Positions 36,064-44,202 of a stretch of DNA of 64,000 bases are shown here, in pieces. Below the pieces are notes generated by a model. It searched no databases and was not told where the DNA came from. It worked only from the letters and a program-made list of their open reading frames with translations. Position 1 is the stretch's first letter. Every line of letters starts with the position of its first letter. This DNA comes from DTU019 sp050949825 (GTDB taxonomy: Bacteria > Bacillota > Syntrophomonadia > Syntrophomonadales > Syntrophomonadaceae). The position numbers and the translations under genes were made by a program. The stretch spans positions 62,001-126,000 of the forward strand of contig JBMNGL010000013.1 in assembly GCA_050949825.1 (NCBI GenBank), read 5' to 3'.

Positions 36064-36632
36064 AGAAACAACAGTCTATACAGATATTCAGCGATGCCGG
36101 AGCATTGTTAAAGGGGCATTTTTCCCTTACCTCCGGGCGACACAGCAATCAATACATGCAGTGCGCTCAGGTTTTGAAGTTTCCCGCCTATACCGAGCAA
36201 TTAGCCCGGCATCTGGCCGAGGTGTTCCGGGATGAAAAGGTGGAACTGGTGATCGGACCTGCCATGGGAGGTATTGTGGTAGCCTACGAAGTGGCCCGCC
36301 AGTTAGGGGTTGCGGCTATGTTCACGGAACGGGAAAATGGCGCCATGGCTCTGCGGCGCGGCTTTTACATTGAACCCGGCCAGCGCGTCCTGGTGGTCGA
36401 GGATGTGGTAACAACCGGAGGATCGGTTAAAGAAGTGCTGGAAGTGGTAGAACAGCGTGGCGGCAAGGTTGTTGGGGTGGGGGTATTGGTGGACCGCAGC
36501 AACGGAACGGTTGATTTCGGGGTGAAGCAGGCCGCGGTATTATCCCTGGACATCACTTCCTGGGAACCGGAAGCCTGCCCCTTATGCCAGGAAGGCAAAC
36601 TGCCCGTCCTCAAGCCCGGCAGCCGAGCCTAG
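36057..36632 (+). CDS. pyrE: Orotate phosphoribosyltransferase
   Basis: A 191-residue type I phosphoribosyltransferase converting orotate to OMP. The PRPP loop VLVVEDVVTTGGSVKEVLE is at about residues 110-128. The FSLTSGRHSNQYMQ substrate segment and GPAMGGIVVAYEVAR are also present. It is the last gene of the pyr cluster and is translationally coupled to pyrF. A short GGTGCC/GGCACC hairpin lies about 20 bases downstream. Confidence 0.96.
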   Translation: MLEKQQSIQIFSDAGALLKGHFSLTSGRHSNQYMQCAQVLKFPAYTEQLARHLAEVFRDEKVELVIGPAMGGIVVAYEVARQLGVAAMFTERENGAMALRRGFYIEPGQRVLVVEDVVTTGGSVKEVLEVVEQRGGKVVGVGVLVDRSNGTVDFGVKQAAVLSLDITSWEPEACPLCQEGKLPVLKPGSRA

Positions 36633-36922
36633 GCGCATAACTTGGATACCAGGTGCCACCACAGGCACCAAACTCCCATGTGAATATATATGATGTAGAG
36701 CCCGAGCTGCTAAGCTATCTCAAGTGAATGACATTGTGAGGAGCCGTGTGCGTCAATTGCGCAAGCACGGTTCTGTGAGGAGCATATTGCCAATCATCCA
36801 TGGAGCAAATACTGTGACACTCTCAGAGGAAACGGAGAGAAACGGATTAATACAAAGTGTCTCCTAAAGCTGAAAGGATATGTTTACTCGACCCAAGACT
36901 AAAGTTATGGGATTGGAGGTGG
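36633..36922 (+). other. Intergenic stretch holding the intron relic and a small hairpin
   Basis: GGTGCC (36652-36657)/GGCACC (36664-36669) after pyrE, then the domain V relic, then sequence upstream of a small gene. An open frame begins at 36857, but the ribosome site at 36914 points to the later start. Confidence 0.55.
36741..36774 (+). ncRNA. Group II intron domain V relic
   Basis: The 34 bases fold as a bacterial group II intron domain V. An 8-bp lower stem (36741-36748 with 36766-36773) contains the catalytic AGC triad in GAGCCGTG. A two-base AG bulge (36764-36765) and an upper stem TGCGT/GCGCA around CAATT complete it. The upstream AAGTGAATGAC...GTGAG context is also typical of the sequence before domain V. 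No maturase and no clear domain VI follow, so this is a fragment and not a working intron. Confidence 0.75.
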
Positions 36923-37222
36923 ATGAGAATAAAGGTTTATCTGAATGGCAAAGAGATGCAGTTTAAAGAGGGCGGCTATAAGTACGTGTTCATGAAGCCT
37001 TATCGGCGCAGCCAGAGTGATGTAATCAAAAAGGATCATGGTGAGCTGACCTTGCAGCTATATGACAATGGGGTGCAGATCCGAACCCTGGCCACCGCCA
37101 AAGAAGTATCCACCCTCATCAACCGTGATGTAGCCGTTGACGAGGTTAATAATAAAATCTACATCCTCGAACCCGGTAATACCGTAACCGACAACCCCGA
37201 CGGTTCCCTTACCGTAGAATGA
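36923..37222 (+). CDS. Small hypothetical protein
   Basis: A 99-residue soluble protein beginning MRIKVYLNGKEMQFKEGGY. GGAGGTGG lies directly before the ATG, with short spacing. It appears beta-rich and basic at first, acidic at the end (GNTVTDNPDGSLTVE), with no signal peptide, helix bundle or motif I recognise. It converges on rqcH, with a palindrome between the two stops. The frame extends upstream to 36857 into intron-relic sequence, which is unlikely to be native. Function unknown. Confidence 0.55.
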   Translation: MRIKVYLNGKEMQFKEGGYKYVFMKPYRRSQSDVIKKDHGELTLQLYDNGVQIRTLATAKEVSTLINRDVAVDEVNNKIYILEPGNTVTDNPDGSLTVE

Positions 37223-37256
37223 GTGTAACTATGGTGCCTGGTGCCACAGTTACACT
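37222..37256. repeat. Palindrome between convergent genes
   Basis: AGTGTAACT (37222-37230) and AGTTACACT (37248-37256) flank two direct GGTGCC copies. It touches the stop codons of both convergent genes and may serve as a bidirectional terminator. Confidence 0.6.
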
Positions 37257-39037
37257 TATTTGTCCGGTTTGGTTTCGGATTGCAGCAATTTTTCGAGGCG
37301 GGGTTCATTGGGGTTGATGATGATGGTCCAGTAGTTATCGTAGATCACCATGCCGGGTTTGGCACCGCCGGGCTTTTTAACCTGCGAGCGGAAGGTGTAA
37401 TCAACCTCCACCTTTTCAGACTGGCTGGCCTTGCTGAAGTGGGCTGCCAACAGGGCCGCTTCTTCCAGGGTGGCATCAGGAAGATCATGAATGGATTTCA
37501 TGCTGCGCGGCAGGCGCACAATCACATGGCTGCCGGGGATGTTTTTGGCATGCAGCCAGAGATCGCCCGGGTCGGATTGCCTCAAGGTAAGGTTGTCATT
37601 CTGGCGATTGTTGCGACCTACCAGGATATCCAGGCCATCGCTGGATGGAAAGCGCCGCGGCACCGTGCGCGGCCCATTTGTCTTTTGGCCTTTGCCCTTG
37701 CTTTTGCTGCCCCTGTTTTTTCCCAGCTCATCGCTGATCTCTTCCATATCATTGATGCTCTCGGCCTGTTGAATAGAAAACAATACTGATTCCAGGTAAT
37801 CTATCTCCAACTGATTGGCGGCCATGAGGTTCTGCAGGTGGGTTATGGCCTTGCGGCTTTTATTGTAAATCTTATAATAGCGCTGCGCGTTAATAATGGG
37901 GGTATGCCGTACATCCAGAGGGATGACGATCTCTTCGCCGGAAGTATAGTCCACCAGCACCGCTTCAGTCATCCCCTTTTCCAGTTGATAGGCATATGCG
38001 GTTAAAAGCTCGCCCCAGGTTTTGTATTTTTCCTGATTCCTGGCCTGATCCAGATCGCCTTCCTGAAAAAATCGCTTCTTGTAGGCTTTGTCGAGGATCA
38101 ATTTGATGTTGCGCGACAGGTTGGTCTTCCAGGATTCCAGGCGCAGGGCGTCCAGTTTAGCGGTAAAATACCGGTCACAGGCCGCATTCATGGAATCAAA
38201 ACTATGGGTTGAGGCGGCGCTAATTGGATAAGCAGCGAATTCGACGGGGACGTTGTTGTCATAAACCAGGCTGGGTTGGGCAACGCCGCTGTTTACAGCC
38301 TGCAGCAAAGCGTTCACTTGCTGATAGAGCTTGCCCAGTTCATATTCACCGCATTGTGCCGCCGGCAGGGCAGGATTGATGCCTGCCATCAGGCAGATTT
38401 CCCGGGCTGTGAAAGGGCTGACGCCGGAATAGAGTGCGAACAGGGCAGCCGAGATAGCGGTCTGCTCATCCACTGACCAGATGCCACTGCAAAAGGCTTC
38501 ATAATCGGCTTCCCGAGGATTGAGCTTGTTCTGGCTGGGCGGGGTAACATAAAGCTTGCCAGGTAGTACTTCCCGGTAAGAACTGACATCGCTGCCGTAT
38601 TTTTTTATGGCGTCCATGATTATACGGCTGTCAGGATTGATGAGAATAATATTTGAATGCCTGCCCATAAACTCACAGACCATGCGCCGGGTAGTCCATT
38701 CCCGGAACTCATCCAGGGCCTCAATATCTATCATCACCATGCGCTCAAAACCCACCTGCTTGACCGATTGGATTTTGCCGCCCTCCAGATATTTGCGCAA
38801 GAGCATGCAAAAGCTGCTGGGATGAGGCGGGTTGGCTTTGCGGGTATCGGTGAGATGCATGCGCGCCCATCTCGGGTTGGCCGACAGCAGAAGGCGCTTG
38901 CTGCCGCCTCGCACCATGCGGATGGTTAAGACCAGTTCATCCTTTTCCGGCTGGTGGATTCTGTCAATACGAGCCCCGGCAAGGTCCTGGTTTAATTCGT
39001 TGCATAGCGCTGCAATGGTAAATCCGTCAAAAGGCAT
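37256..39037 (-). CDS. rqcH: RqcH / NFACT family ribosome-associated quality control protein
   Basis: A 593-residue NFACT protein, the bacterial Rqc2 homologue. It binds obstructed 50S subunits and directs alanine tailing of stalled chains; older annotations call it fibronectin-binding protein. The NFACT-N domain opens MPFDGFTIAALCNELNQDL (1-220). A helix-hairpin-helix region (about 225-290) and a long coiled coil (about 300-450) follow. The C-terminal NFACT-R domain (about 465-580) carries DLWLHAKNIPGSHVIVR. The ATG has AGGAGGGTTTGCC upstream. It is a single gene facing away from the coiled-coil gene at 39174. Confidence 0.93.
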   Translation of the reverse strand: MPFDGFTIAALCNELNQDLAGARIDRIHQPEKDELVLTIRMVRGGSKRLLLSANPRWARMHLTDTRKANPPHPSSFCMLLRKYLEGGKIQSVKQVGFERMVMIDIEALDEFREWTTRRMVCEFMGRHSNIILINPDSRIIMDAIKKYGSDVSSYREVLPGKLYVTPPSQNKLNPREADYEAFCSGIWSVDEQTAISAALFALYSGVSPFTAREICLMAGINPALPAAQCGEYELGKLYQQVNALLQAVNSGVAQPSLVYDNNVPVEFAAYPISAASTHSFDSMNAACDRYFTAKLDALRLESWKTNLSRNIKLILDKAYKKRFFQEGDLDQARNQEKYKTWGELLTAYAYQLEKGMTEAVLVDYTSGEEIVIPLDVRHTPIINAQRYYKIYNKSRKAITHLQNLMAANQLEIDYLESVLFSIQQAESINDMEEISDELGKNRGSKSKGKGQKTNGPRTVPRRFPSSDGLDILVGRNNRQNDNLTLRQSDPGDLWLHAKNIPGSHVIVRLPRSMKSIHDLPDATLEEAALLAAHFSKASQSEKVEVDYTFRSQVKKPGGAKPGMVIYDNYWTIIINPNEPRLEKLLQSETKPDK

Positions 39038-39173
39038 GGCAAACCCTCCTGAATTGGTTGGAACATACAGGAAAATCAGTCTGCTGTCGATATTCCCTGT
39101 ACAGAAAATTACGATATGAAAAGGAATATCAAAGCAAACGGAGAACTAAAAATATAACTAAAATAGCCGGGAG

Positions 39174-39608
39174 GTGATTACGACGTCCCAACTGGTGGTC
39201 ACACTATACAATAATATTTTGGAACAGGTCATGCAACTGGAAAACTCCAAGAAGGAGATCAGCACCGAGCTCCTTCTGGCCCGTGAAGAGCGTAAACGCC
39301 TGGCTTTGATATATAATTTCCTCAGTTATGACTTGAGCAAACATGAACTTTTAGAACAAGCCGCGGTGATTGCCCTGACCAATCGTGAGCAACTGGTTCT
39401 GGAACATCTGAATCGCCTTTATTCTACGGTTGAGGAAGAGGAAACGATAGATAAAATCAGGTATGAAATCAAATGCACACAACGCTTTATGAAGGTTGTC
39501 AGCCGCGCCAAAGACGAAAAATCGGCCCTCACCTTTTCTGAGCGGCGTATGGTGCAGGAGATCATCAAGTTTGTGGTCGCCCAGGCGCGACTCTACAATC
39601 AGGTTTAA
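39174..39608 (+). CDS. Hypothetical coiled-coil protein
   Basis: An open frame of up to 144 residues, almost entirely helical and charged (LENSKKEISTELLLAREERKR and similar heptads), with no signal peptide or recognised domain. A strong GGGAGGTGA at 39169-39177 shows that translation starts here, but no ATG, GTG or TTG lies at the usual distance. The GTG at 39174 lies inside the ribosome site. ATT, ACG and ACG follow it, and the next GTG is at 39195. The true start is therefore uncertain. Function unknown. Confidence 0.6.
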   Translation: MITTSQLVVTLYNNILEQVMQLENSKKEISTELLLAREERKRLALIYNFLSYDLSKHELLEQAAVIALTNREQLVLEHLNRLYSTVEEEETIDKIRYEIKCTQRFMKVVSRAKDEKSALTFSERRMVQEIIKFVVAQARLYNQV

Positions 39609-39862
39609 ACTCCAAAAAACATATCAAGACCGGGCAGTATTTTCTGTGTTTTTTATCTGCACATTTTTAAGCTGGACATAGGAAGACTGCGTTATGCGAA
39701 AAACAGGTGAAGTCCTCTGTTGTTATCCCAAAAGCGCCGGTCATCCTGAACGCAGTGAAGAATCCCTGGTGAAAGATCGCAAGATTCTCCGTCAAGCTAT
39801 CAAAGTACATCTAAAGGAAAATGATCTCTACAGAACAGAAGATCTCCCTTTACAGTTAGGAT
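39609..39862. other. Intergenic stretch with a repeat remnant
   Basis: GGTCATCCTGAACGCAGTGA (39739-39758) is an isolated piece of the dispersed GTCATCCTGAGC/GTCATTCTGAAC family. Nothing else was recognised. Confidence 0.5.
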
Positions 39863-40300
39863 CTATTTAATTGTCAGCACCGGCACCTCTACCAGGCGGG
39901 TGACCCGATCGGAGACGCTGCCCAGGACCAGCTTTTGAAACTGGTTCAATCTACGATTGCCCATAATCACCAGGTCGAACTCGCCGTCATTTTCCACCAA
40001 ATCAACGATCAAGGTAGCTGGATCGCCGCCCGCCCTTTTCAGCTTGGGCTGCAAACCCACGTCCAAGAATTGCTGCGCGTAGCCGGTCAGCAAGGCCTGG
40101 GAATCAGCGCGGATAGCATCGAGTCTTTCCAGGTTGTGCAGTTTAGTTACATCCACCGGCGAATTATCATAGACATGGTACAAGACCACCTGCTCAACCA
40201 CACCTGACTGAGCTAGTTTTATAGCCATTTCTACAGCCCGCTGCGCTTGTTCGGAGCCGTCCACTGCCACCAGGGCTTTATGGAAAATTACCGCATCCAT
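39863..40300 (-). CDS. Universal stress protein (UspA family)
   Basis: A 145-residue single-domain Usp protein (HKALVAVDGSEQAQRAVEMA). The start is set by an ideal GGAGGTGACCTT just before the ATG; the frame extends 51 codons further upstream without homology. The usual ATP-binding pattern G-X2-G-X9-G-S/T appears as GNRRLNQFQKLVLGSVS, with the second glycine replaced by arginine. Nucleotide binding may therefore be weak. It is divergent from dapB with about 110 bases between them. Its stress role is known only at family level. Confidence 0.85.
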   Translation of the reverse strand: MDAVIFHKALVAVDGSEQAQRAVEMAIKLAQSGVVEQVVLYHVYDNSPVDVTKLHNLERLDAIRADSQALLTGYAQQFLDVGLQPKLKRAGGDPATLIVDLVENDGEFDLVIMGNRRLNQFQKLVLGSVSDRVTRLVEVPVLTIK

Positions 40301-40409
40301 AAGGTCACCTCCATACAATGACTTGATATAGCAGATTATATCAAATCTTGACGGCATCAACAAAATGTATAAAACTATAGGCGAGGAAATAATGGGAGGT
40401 TTATAGTAT

Positions 40410-41207
40410 ATGGCAGCACCGATAAGGATTATTATTGTCGGGGCTTTGGGCAAAATGGGGCGGGAAACCGTTCAGGCGGTAAGCCAAAAGTCTGACATGG
40501 AAATTGTAGGTTTGCTTGATGTGACGCATGCCGGGTGTTTATTTGCGGAGCTGACTGGGACAGGTCCCCAGCTGGCTGTGGAGGACGACCTGGAGGCACT
40601 AATCCAGCGGGAGAAACCGGATGTTATGATTGATTTTACCAACCCCCAGGCGGTCTTCAATAATGCGCGGGCGGCGTTAGCCGGCGGGGTAGCCTGTGTG
40701 GTAGGAACCACCGGTTTAAATGAGGTGGAGCTGAAGCAGTTGGAAAAACTGGCCCATGCCAATGAAACTGGCGTTGCGGTTATTCCCAATTTTGCCATAG
40801 GGGCGGTATTGATGATGAAATTTGCCCGGGAAGCAAGCCAATACCTCCCAGATGTCGAAATTATCGAGATTCACCATGACCAAAAGATGGATGCCCCTTC
40901 GGGAACAGCCCTGAAAACCGCCGAGATGATCAATGCCAATCGGGGTGCCATGGCTCCCAAAAATGTCCATGAATTTGAGAAATTAACCGGCAGCCGGGGA
41001 GGCAATGCCGGAGATATACGCATTCATAGTGTGCGTTTGCCTGGTTTTGTGGCCCATCAGGAAGTCATCTTTGGGGGCCCCGGCCAGAGCCTGACTATTC
41101 GCCATGACTCCTATGATCGGGTCAGTTTTATGCCGGGGGTCCTGATGGTGGTGCAAAAAATTCAGGGAATAAAAGGCCTGGTCTACGGTATGGATGCCCT
41201 GCTATAG
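40410..41207 (+). CDS. dapB: 4-hydroxy-tetrahydrodipicolinate reductase
   Basis: A 265-residue NAD(P)H-dependent enzyme of the diaminopimelate/lysine pathway. The Rossmann motif GALGKMGRE is at about residues 10-18. The catalytic EIIEIHHDQKMDAPSGTALK is at about 148-167. The ATG follows GGGAGGTTTATAGTAT. It is separated from the rest of the dap genes by repeats and by the dipicolinate synthase genes, which draw on the same branch point metabolite. Confidence 0.96.
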   Translation: MAAPIRIIIVGALGKMGRETVQAVSQKSDMEIVGLLDVTHAGCLFAELTGTGPQLAVEDDLEALIQREKPDVMIDFTNPQAVFNNARAALAGGVACVVGTTGLNEVELKQLEKLAHANETGVAVIPNFAIGAVLMMKFAREASQYLPDVEIIEIHHDQKMDAPSGTALKTAEMINANRGAMAPKNVHEFEKLTGSRGGNAGDIRIHSVRLPGFVAHQEVIFGGPGQSLTIRHDSYDRVSFMPGVLMVVQKIQGIKGLVYGMDALL

Positions 41208-41214
41208 AAGCCTA

Positions 41215-41357
41215 CTTTTGTCATCCTGAGCCATTTTGTCATCCTGAGCCTATTTTGTCATCCTGAGCCCACTTTTGTCATCCTGAGCGCAGCGAAGGAT
41301 CTTACCCAGGGGGTTATGCGCTTGGCGCAAGATTCTTCGCTGCGCTCAGAATGACAG
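41215..41357. repeat. GTCATCCTGAGC repeat cluster after dapB
   Basis: Three truncated GTCATCCTGAGCC copies (41220, 41237, 41255) precede one full hairpin copy (41277-41355). The full copy runs from GTCATCCTGAGCGCAGCGAA to CTCAGAATGACA. Confidence 0.9.
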
Positions 41358-41358
41358 G

Positions 41359-41447
41359 GCCAACAGGGGGACGTTCTTTACCAACAGGGGGACGTTCTTT
41401 TTGTTTGGTTTTTTGAAAACCAAACAAAAAGAACGTCCCCCTGTTGG
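41359..41447. repeat. 32-bp perfect palindrome with an extra half-copy (CCAACAGGGGGACGTTCTT family)
   Basis: Arms 41381-41412 and 41416-41447 are exact reverse complements around TTG. Immediately before them, CCAACAGGGGGACGTTCTTT is repeated as a single arm (41360-41379). Closely related to the palindrome at 15775-15845, sharing CAACAGGGG-GACGTTCTT and TTTGGTTTT. Confidence 0.93.
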
Positions 41448-41553
41448 CCTGCTTCCAGGTACCGGCCATCATATTCAGACAGGCACCAGCATTAACAGGA
41501 ACACATATAATGCTATTAATTATGGCTGTGAACATCCATAAAGGAGGAAGACA

Positions 41554-42468
41554 GTGAGTTCAGTCTTGTCAGGAATAAAGATAGCCGTACTGGGTGGGGA
41601 TGATCGGGAAGTAATCCTGGTGCATGCGCTGGTAACAATGGGAGCTACGGTCACGGTAGCCGGTTTTCCCCGCGATATGGTTTGCCATGGCGCCCTCCTG
41701 GTCAACACTGTCGATGAAGCCTGCAGAGAGGCCGAAATTGTGATTATGCCTCTCCCCGGAACCAACCCCGAGGGGGTTATCCGTGCAGTCTATGCTGATG
41801 AGCCGCTGATTCTAACCTTTTCGGCCCTGCAAATGCTGCCTGCCCACGCTGTTATAATAATTGGTTCAGCTCGTCCTTTTCTCAAACAGTGGTGTGAGAC
41901 CCTGGGCCTCAGCCTCCTGGAAATCGCCGAAATCGATGAAATAGCTATTCCCAACTCCATTCCCACTGCTGAAGGCGCTTTGCAGATCGCTATGATGGAA
42001 AGTCGCAGCACCATCCATGGCAGCAAGTCCTGTGTCATAGGTTTTGGCCGCATTGCCATGACACTGGCCCGCAGTTTAAAGGCTTTGGGCGCGGATGTCA
42101 CGGTGGTAGCGCGCAATCAGGGGCAGTTGGCCCGCGCCCGGGAGATGGGTTGCCATCGTGCCGGTTTTGACCAGCTCAAGCAGATCATGAAAGTGAGTGA
42201 TCTGGTTTTTAATACGGTTCCGGCTGTGGTTCTCCCCGCTGAGCTTTTAAAACACGCCAACCCCGCGGTGATCATTATAGATCTGGCCACTCAACCCGGG
42301 GGTACTGATTTTGAAGCTGCCAATACTTATGGCTTGAAGGCCATTTTGGCTCCGGGCTTGCCGGGCAAAGTGGCCCCGGTGACCTCGGGCAAAATTCTGG
42401 CCGAGGTTATCCCCAGGCTTATAGTTGAAGAAATGTCCAGGTTGGGCGAACCCCTGCTACTGGATTGA
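41554..42468 (+). CDS. dpaA: Dipicolinate synthase subunit A
   Basis: A 304-residue NAD(P)-binding subunit of the sporulation enzyme that makes dipicolinic acid (SpoVFA). It starts at GTG with AAAGGAGGAAGAC upstream. An N-terminal DpaA domain (AVLGGDDREVILVHAL) is followed by a Rossmann dehydrogenase-like domain (VIGFGRIAMTLARSLKALG, about 155-173). It is expected in the mother cell late in sporulation. dpaB follows 15 bases later. Its presence marks the organism as an endospore former. Confidence 0.95.
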   Translation: MSSVLSGIKIAVLGGDDREVILVHALVTMGATVTVAGFPRDMVCHGALLVNTVDEACREAEIVIMPLPGTNPEGVIRAVYADEPLILTFSALQMLPAHAVIIIGSARPFLKQWCETLGLSLLEIAEIDEIAIPNSIPTAEGALQIAMMESRSTIHGSKSCVIGFGRIAMTLARSLKALGADVTVVARNQGQLARAREMGCHRAGFDQLKQIMKVSDLVFNTVPAVVLPAELLKHANPAVIIIDLATQPGGTDFEAANTYGLKAILAPGLPGKVAPVTSGKILAEVIPRLIVEEMSRLGEPLLLD

Positions 42469-42483
42469 ATGGAGGTGAACAAG

Positions 42484-43089
42484 ATGCGAGGCATAATAGA
42501 CTCGCGGCTGGACAATATCAAAATCGGGGTGGTTGTAACAGGATCGCATTGTACGGTTGGGGAAATGGTCCCCCAGCTCAAGACTTTGCGAAAGGCAGGG
42601 GCAGAGCTTTATACCATATTTTCATACGCGGCTGACCAAACCGACAACCGTTTTTACCGGGTTGATGATTTGAAACGGGAAATCCAGGATATCACTGGAC
42701 GCGGCATTATCAACACTATTGTAGGGGCGGAACCGATCGGCCCCCAGAGGTATCTGGATATTATTGTGGTCATGCCGGCCACAGGGAATACCATCGCCAA
42801 GTTGGCCAACGGGATTGTTGATACCCCGGCTCTAATGGCCATGAAGGCACAGCTCAGGAATCAGCGCCCGGTAGTTATTGCCGTTTCCACCAATGACGGC
42901 CTGGGGTTAAATGCCAAGAATATTGGGCTTTTGCTCAATACCAAAAACATTTATTTTGTGCCCTTCAGGCAGGATAATCCACAGGAGAAAAGCAATTCCC
43001 TGCAGGCTGATTTGGATCTCGTCTATGATACTATTGTGCAGGCACTGCAGGGTAAACAGCTGCAGCCGGTCCTGCTTGGAGCCCGCTAA
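42484..43089 (+). CDS. dpaB: Dipicolinate synthase subunit B (flavoprotein)
   Basis: A 201-residue flavoprotein-fold partner of DpaA (SpoVFB). GVVVTGSHCTVGEMVPQL and the VVMPATGNTIAKLANGI flavin-binding region are typical. ATG 42484 is used because GGAGGTG lies 7 bases before it, whereas the ATG at 42469 precedes that site. Together with DpaA it makes dipicolinate for spore cores from the 4-hydroxy-tetrahydrodipicolinate made by DapA. Confidence 0.95.
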   Translation: MRGIIDSRLDNIKIGVVVTGSHCTVGEMVPQLKTLRKAGAELYTIFSYAADQTDNRFYRVDDLKREIQDITGRGIINTIVGAEPIGPQRYLDIIVVMPATGNTIAKLANGIVDTPALMAMKAQLRNQRPVVIAVSTNDGLGLNAKNIGLLLNTKNIYFVPFRQDNPQEKSNSLQADLDLVYDTIVQALQGKQLQPVLLGAR

Positions 43090-43093
43090 TTTA

Positions 43094-43122
43094 TTGAGTC
43101 GGCCCTGGGGGTGTGCTATATT
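43094..43122 (+). promoter_or_regulatory. Candidate promoter of asd
   Basis: TTGAGT (43094-43099) and TATATT (43117-43122) are 17 bases apart, just after the dpaB stop. It would let asd-lysC-dapA be expressed in vegetative cells apart from the sporulation genes. Confidence 0.55.
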
Positions 43123-43172
43123 ATATTAATAGACTTTTTAACAGACTTTTCATGTAGGAGGTAAACATTTCG

Positions 43173-44189
43173 ATGGGCGTTGGTATCAGGTTGGCAGTGG
43201 TGGGTGCGACAGGTGCAGTGGGCCAGGAGATGCTCAAGGTGCTGGAAGAGAGGAATTTTCCGGTGCGGGAATTGATCTGTTTGGCAGATCCCCGTGAAGC
43301 CGGAACCCGTTTGAAATTCAGGGGTGAAGAGCATATTGTGGCCGGGGCCAGCCCGGCAGCCTTTCAGCGTGCCGATATAGCGCTTTTAGCAGTCGGATCC
43401 GATGTCAGCCAGATGATGGCCCCTGAGGTTGTTGCCCAGAACTGTGTGGCGATAGACAACAGCTATGCTTTCCGCATGGATCCGGAGGTGCCCCTGGTGG
43501 TGCCGGAGGTTAATGCCGATGACATTGCACTGCACAAGGGCATCATAGCCAATCCCAATTGCTCTACAACTATTATGGTGGTGGCTATCAATCCTTTGCA
43601 TCGGGCTGCGCAGATTAAACGGGTGCTGGTATCCACCTATCAAGCGGTTTCCGGCGCCGGCAAGGCGGGCTTGGATGAGCTTAATCAGCATATTCATGCG
43701 GCTATGCAAGGTGAGGAACCCGAATTGAATGTATTTTTACATCCGATTGCTTTTAATGTAATTCCTCATATTGATGTATTTGAAGATAACGCCTATACCC
43801 GGGAAGAGATGAAAATGGTCGGGGAGACCCAAAAGATCATGCATGCCCCGGATTTGAAGATTGCGGCTACAGCCGTGCGCATTCCGGTTTACCGCAGTCA
43901 TGCCGAGTCAATATTTATAGAAACCGAGCAACCGTTGTCACCCGATGAAGCACGCCGTATTTTGGCTGCTGCACCGGGTATCGTGGTGCAGGATGACCCC
44001 GGCCGGAACATGTATCCGATGCCGCTTTTTAGCTCCAACCGAGATGAGGTTTTTGTGGGTCGCATTCGCAAGGATTTATCCTGTGAGCACGGCCTGGGTC
44101 TGTGGGTAGCTGCCGACCAAATCAGAAAAGGCGCCGCGACAAACGCCATTCAGATCGCTGAGATCGTTGCCGAGAAAAACCTCTATTAG
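43173..44189 (+). CDS. asd: Aspartate-semialdehyde dehydrogenase
   Basis: A 338-residue NADPH enzyme reducing aspartyl phosphate. The Rossmann GATGAVGQEML, the active-site Cys in NPNCSTT (about residue 130) and the QAVSGAGKAG segment are present. AGGAGG lies 11 bases upstream. It is followed 13 bases later by aspartokinase, keeping the first two steps of the aspartate pathway together. Confidence 0.96.
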   Translation: MGVGIRLAVVGATGAVGQEMLKVLEERNFPVRELICLADPREAGTRLKFRGEEHIVAGASPAAFQRADIALLAVGSDVSQMMAPEVVAQNCVAIDNSYAFRMDPEVPLVVPEVNADDIALHKGIIANPNCSTTIMVVAINPLHRAAQIKRVLVSTYQAVSGAGKAGLDELNQHIHAAMQGEEPELNVFLHPIAFNVIPHIDVFEDNAYTREEMKMVGETQKIMHAPDLKIAATAVRIPVYRSHAESIFIETEQPLSPDEARRILAAAPGIVVQDDPGRNMYPMPLFSSNRDEVFVGRIRKDLSCEHGLGLWVAADQIRKGAATNAIQIAEIVAEKNLY

Positions 44190-44202
44190 GAAGGTGTTCA
44201 AG

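Noticed and set aside
40301..40453. Upstream extension of the Usp gene
   Set aside because: An ideal ribosome site precedes the ATG at 40300 and the extra residues overlap the dapB start region on the other strand.
43090..43172. Lysine riboswitch before asd, or T-box before dapB/dpaA
   Set aside because: The spaces are too short or lack the conserved core sequences; only a plain promoter was seen.
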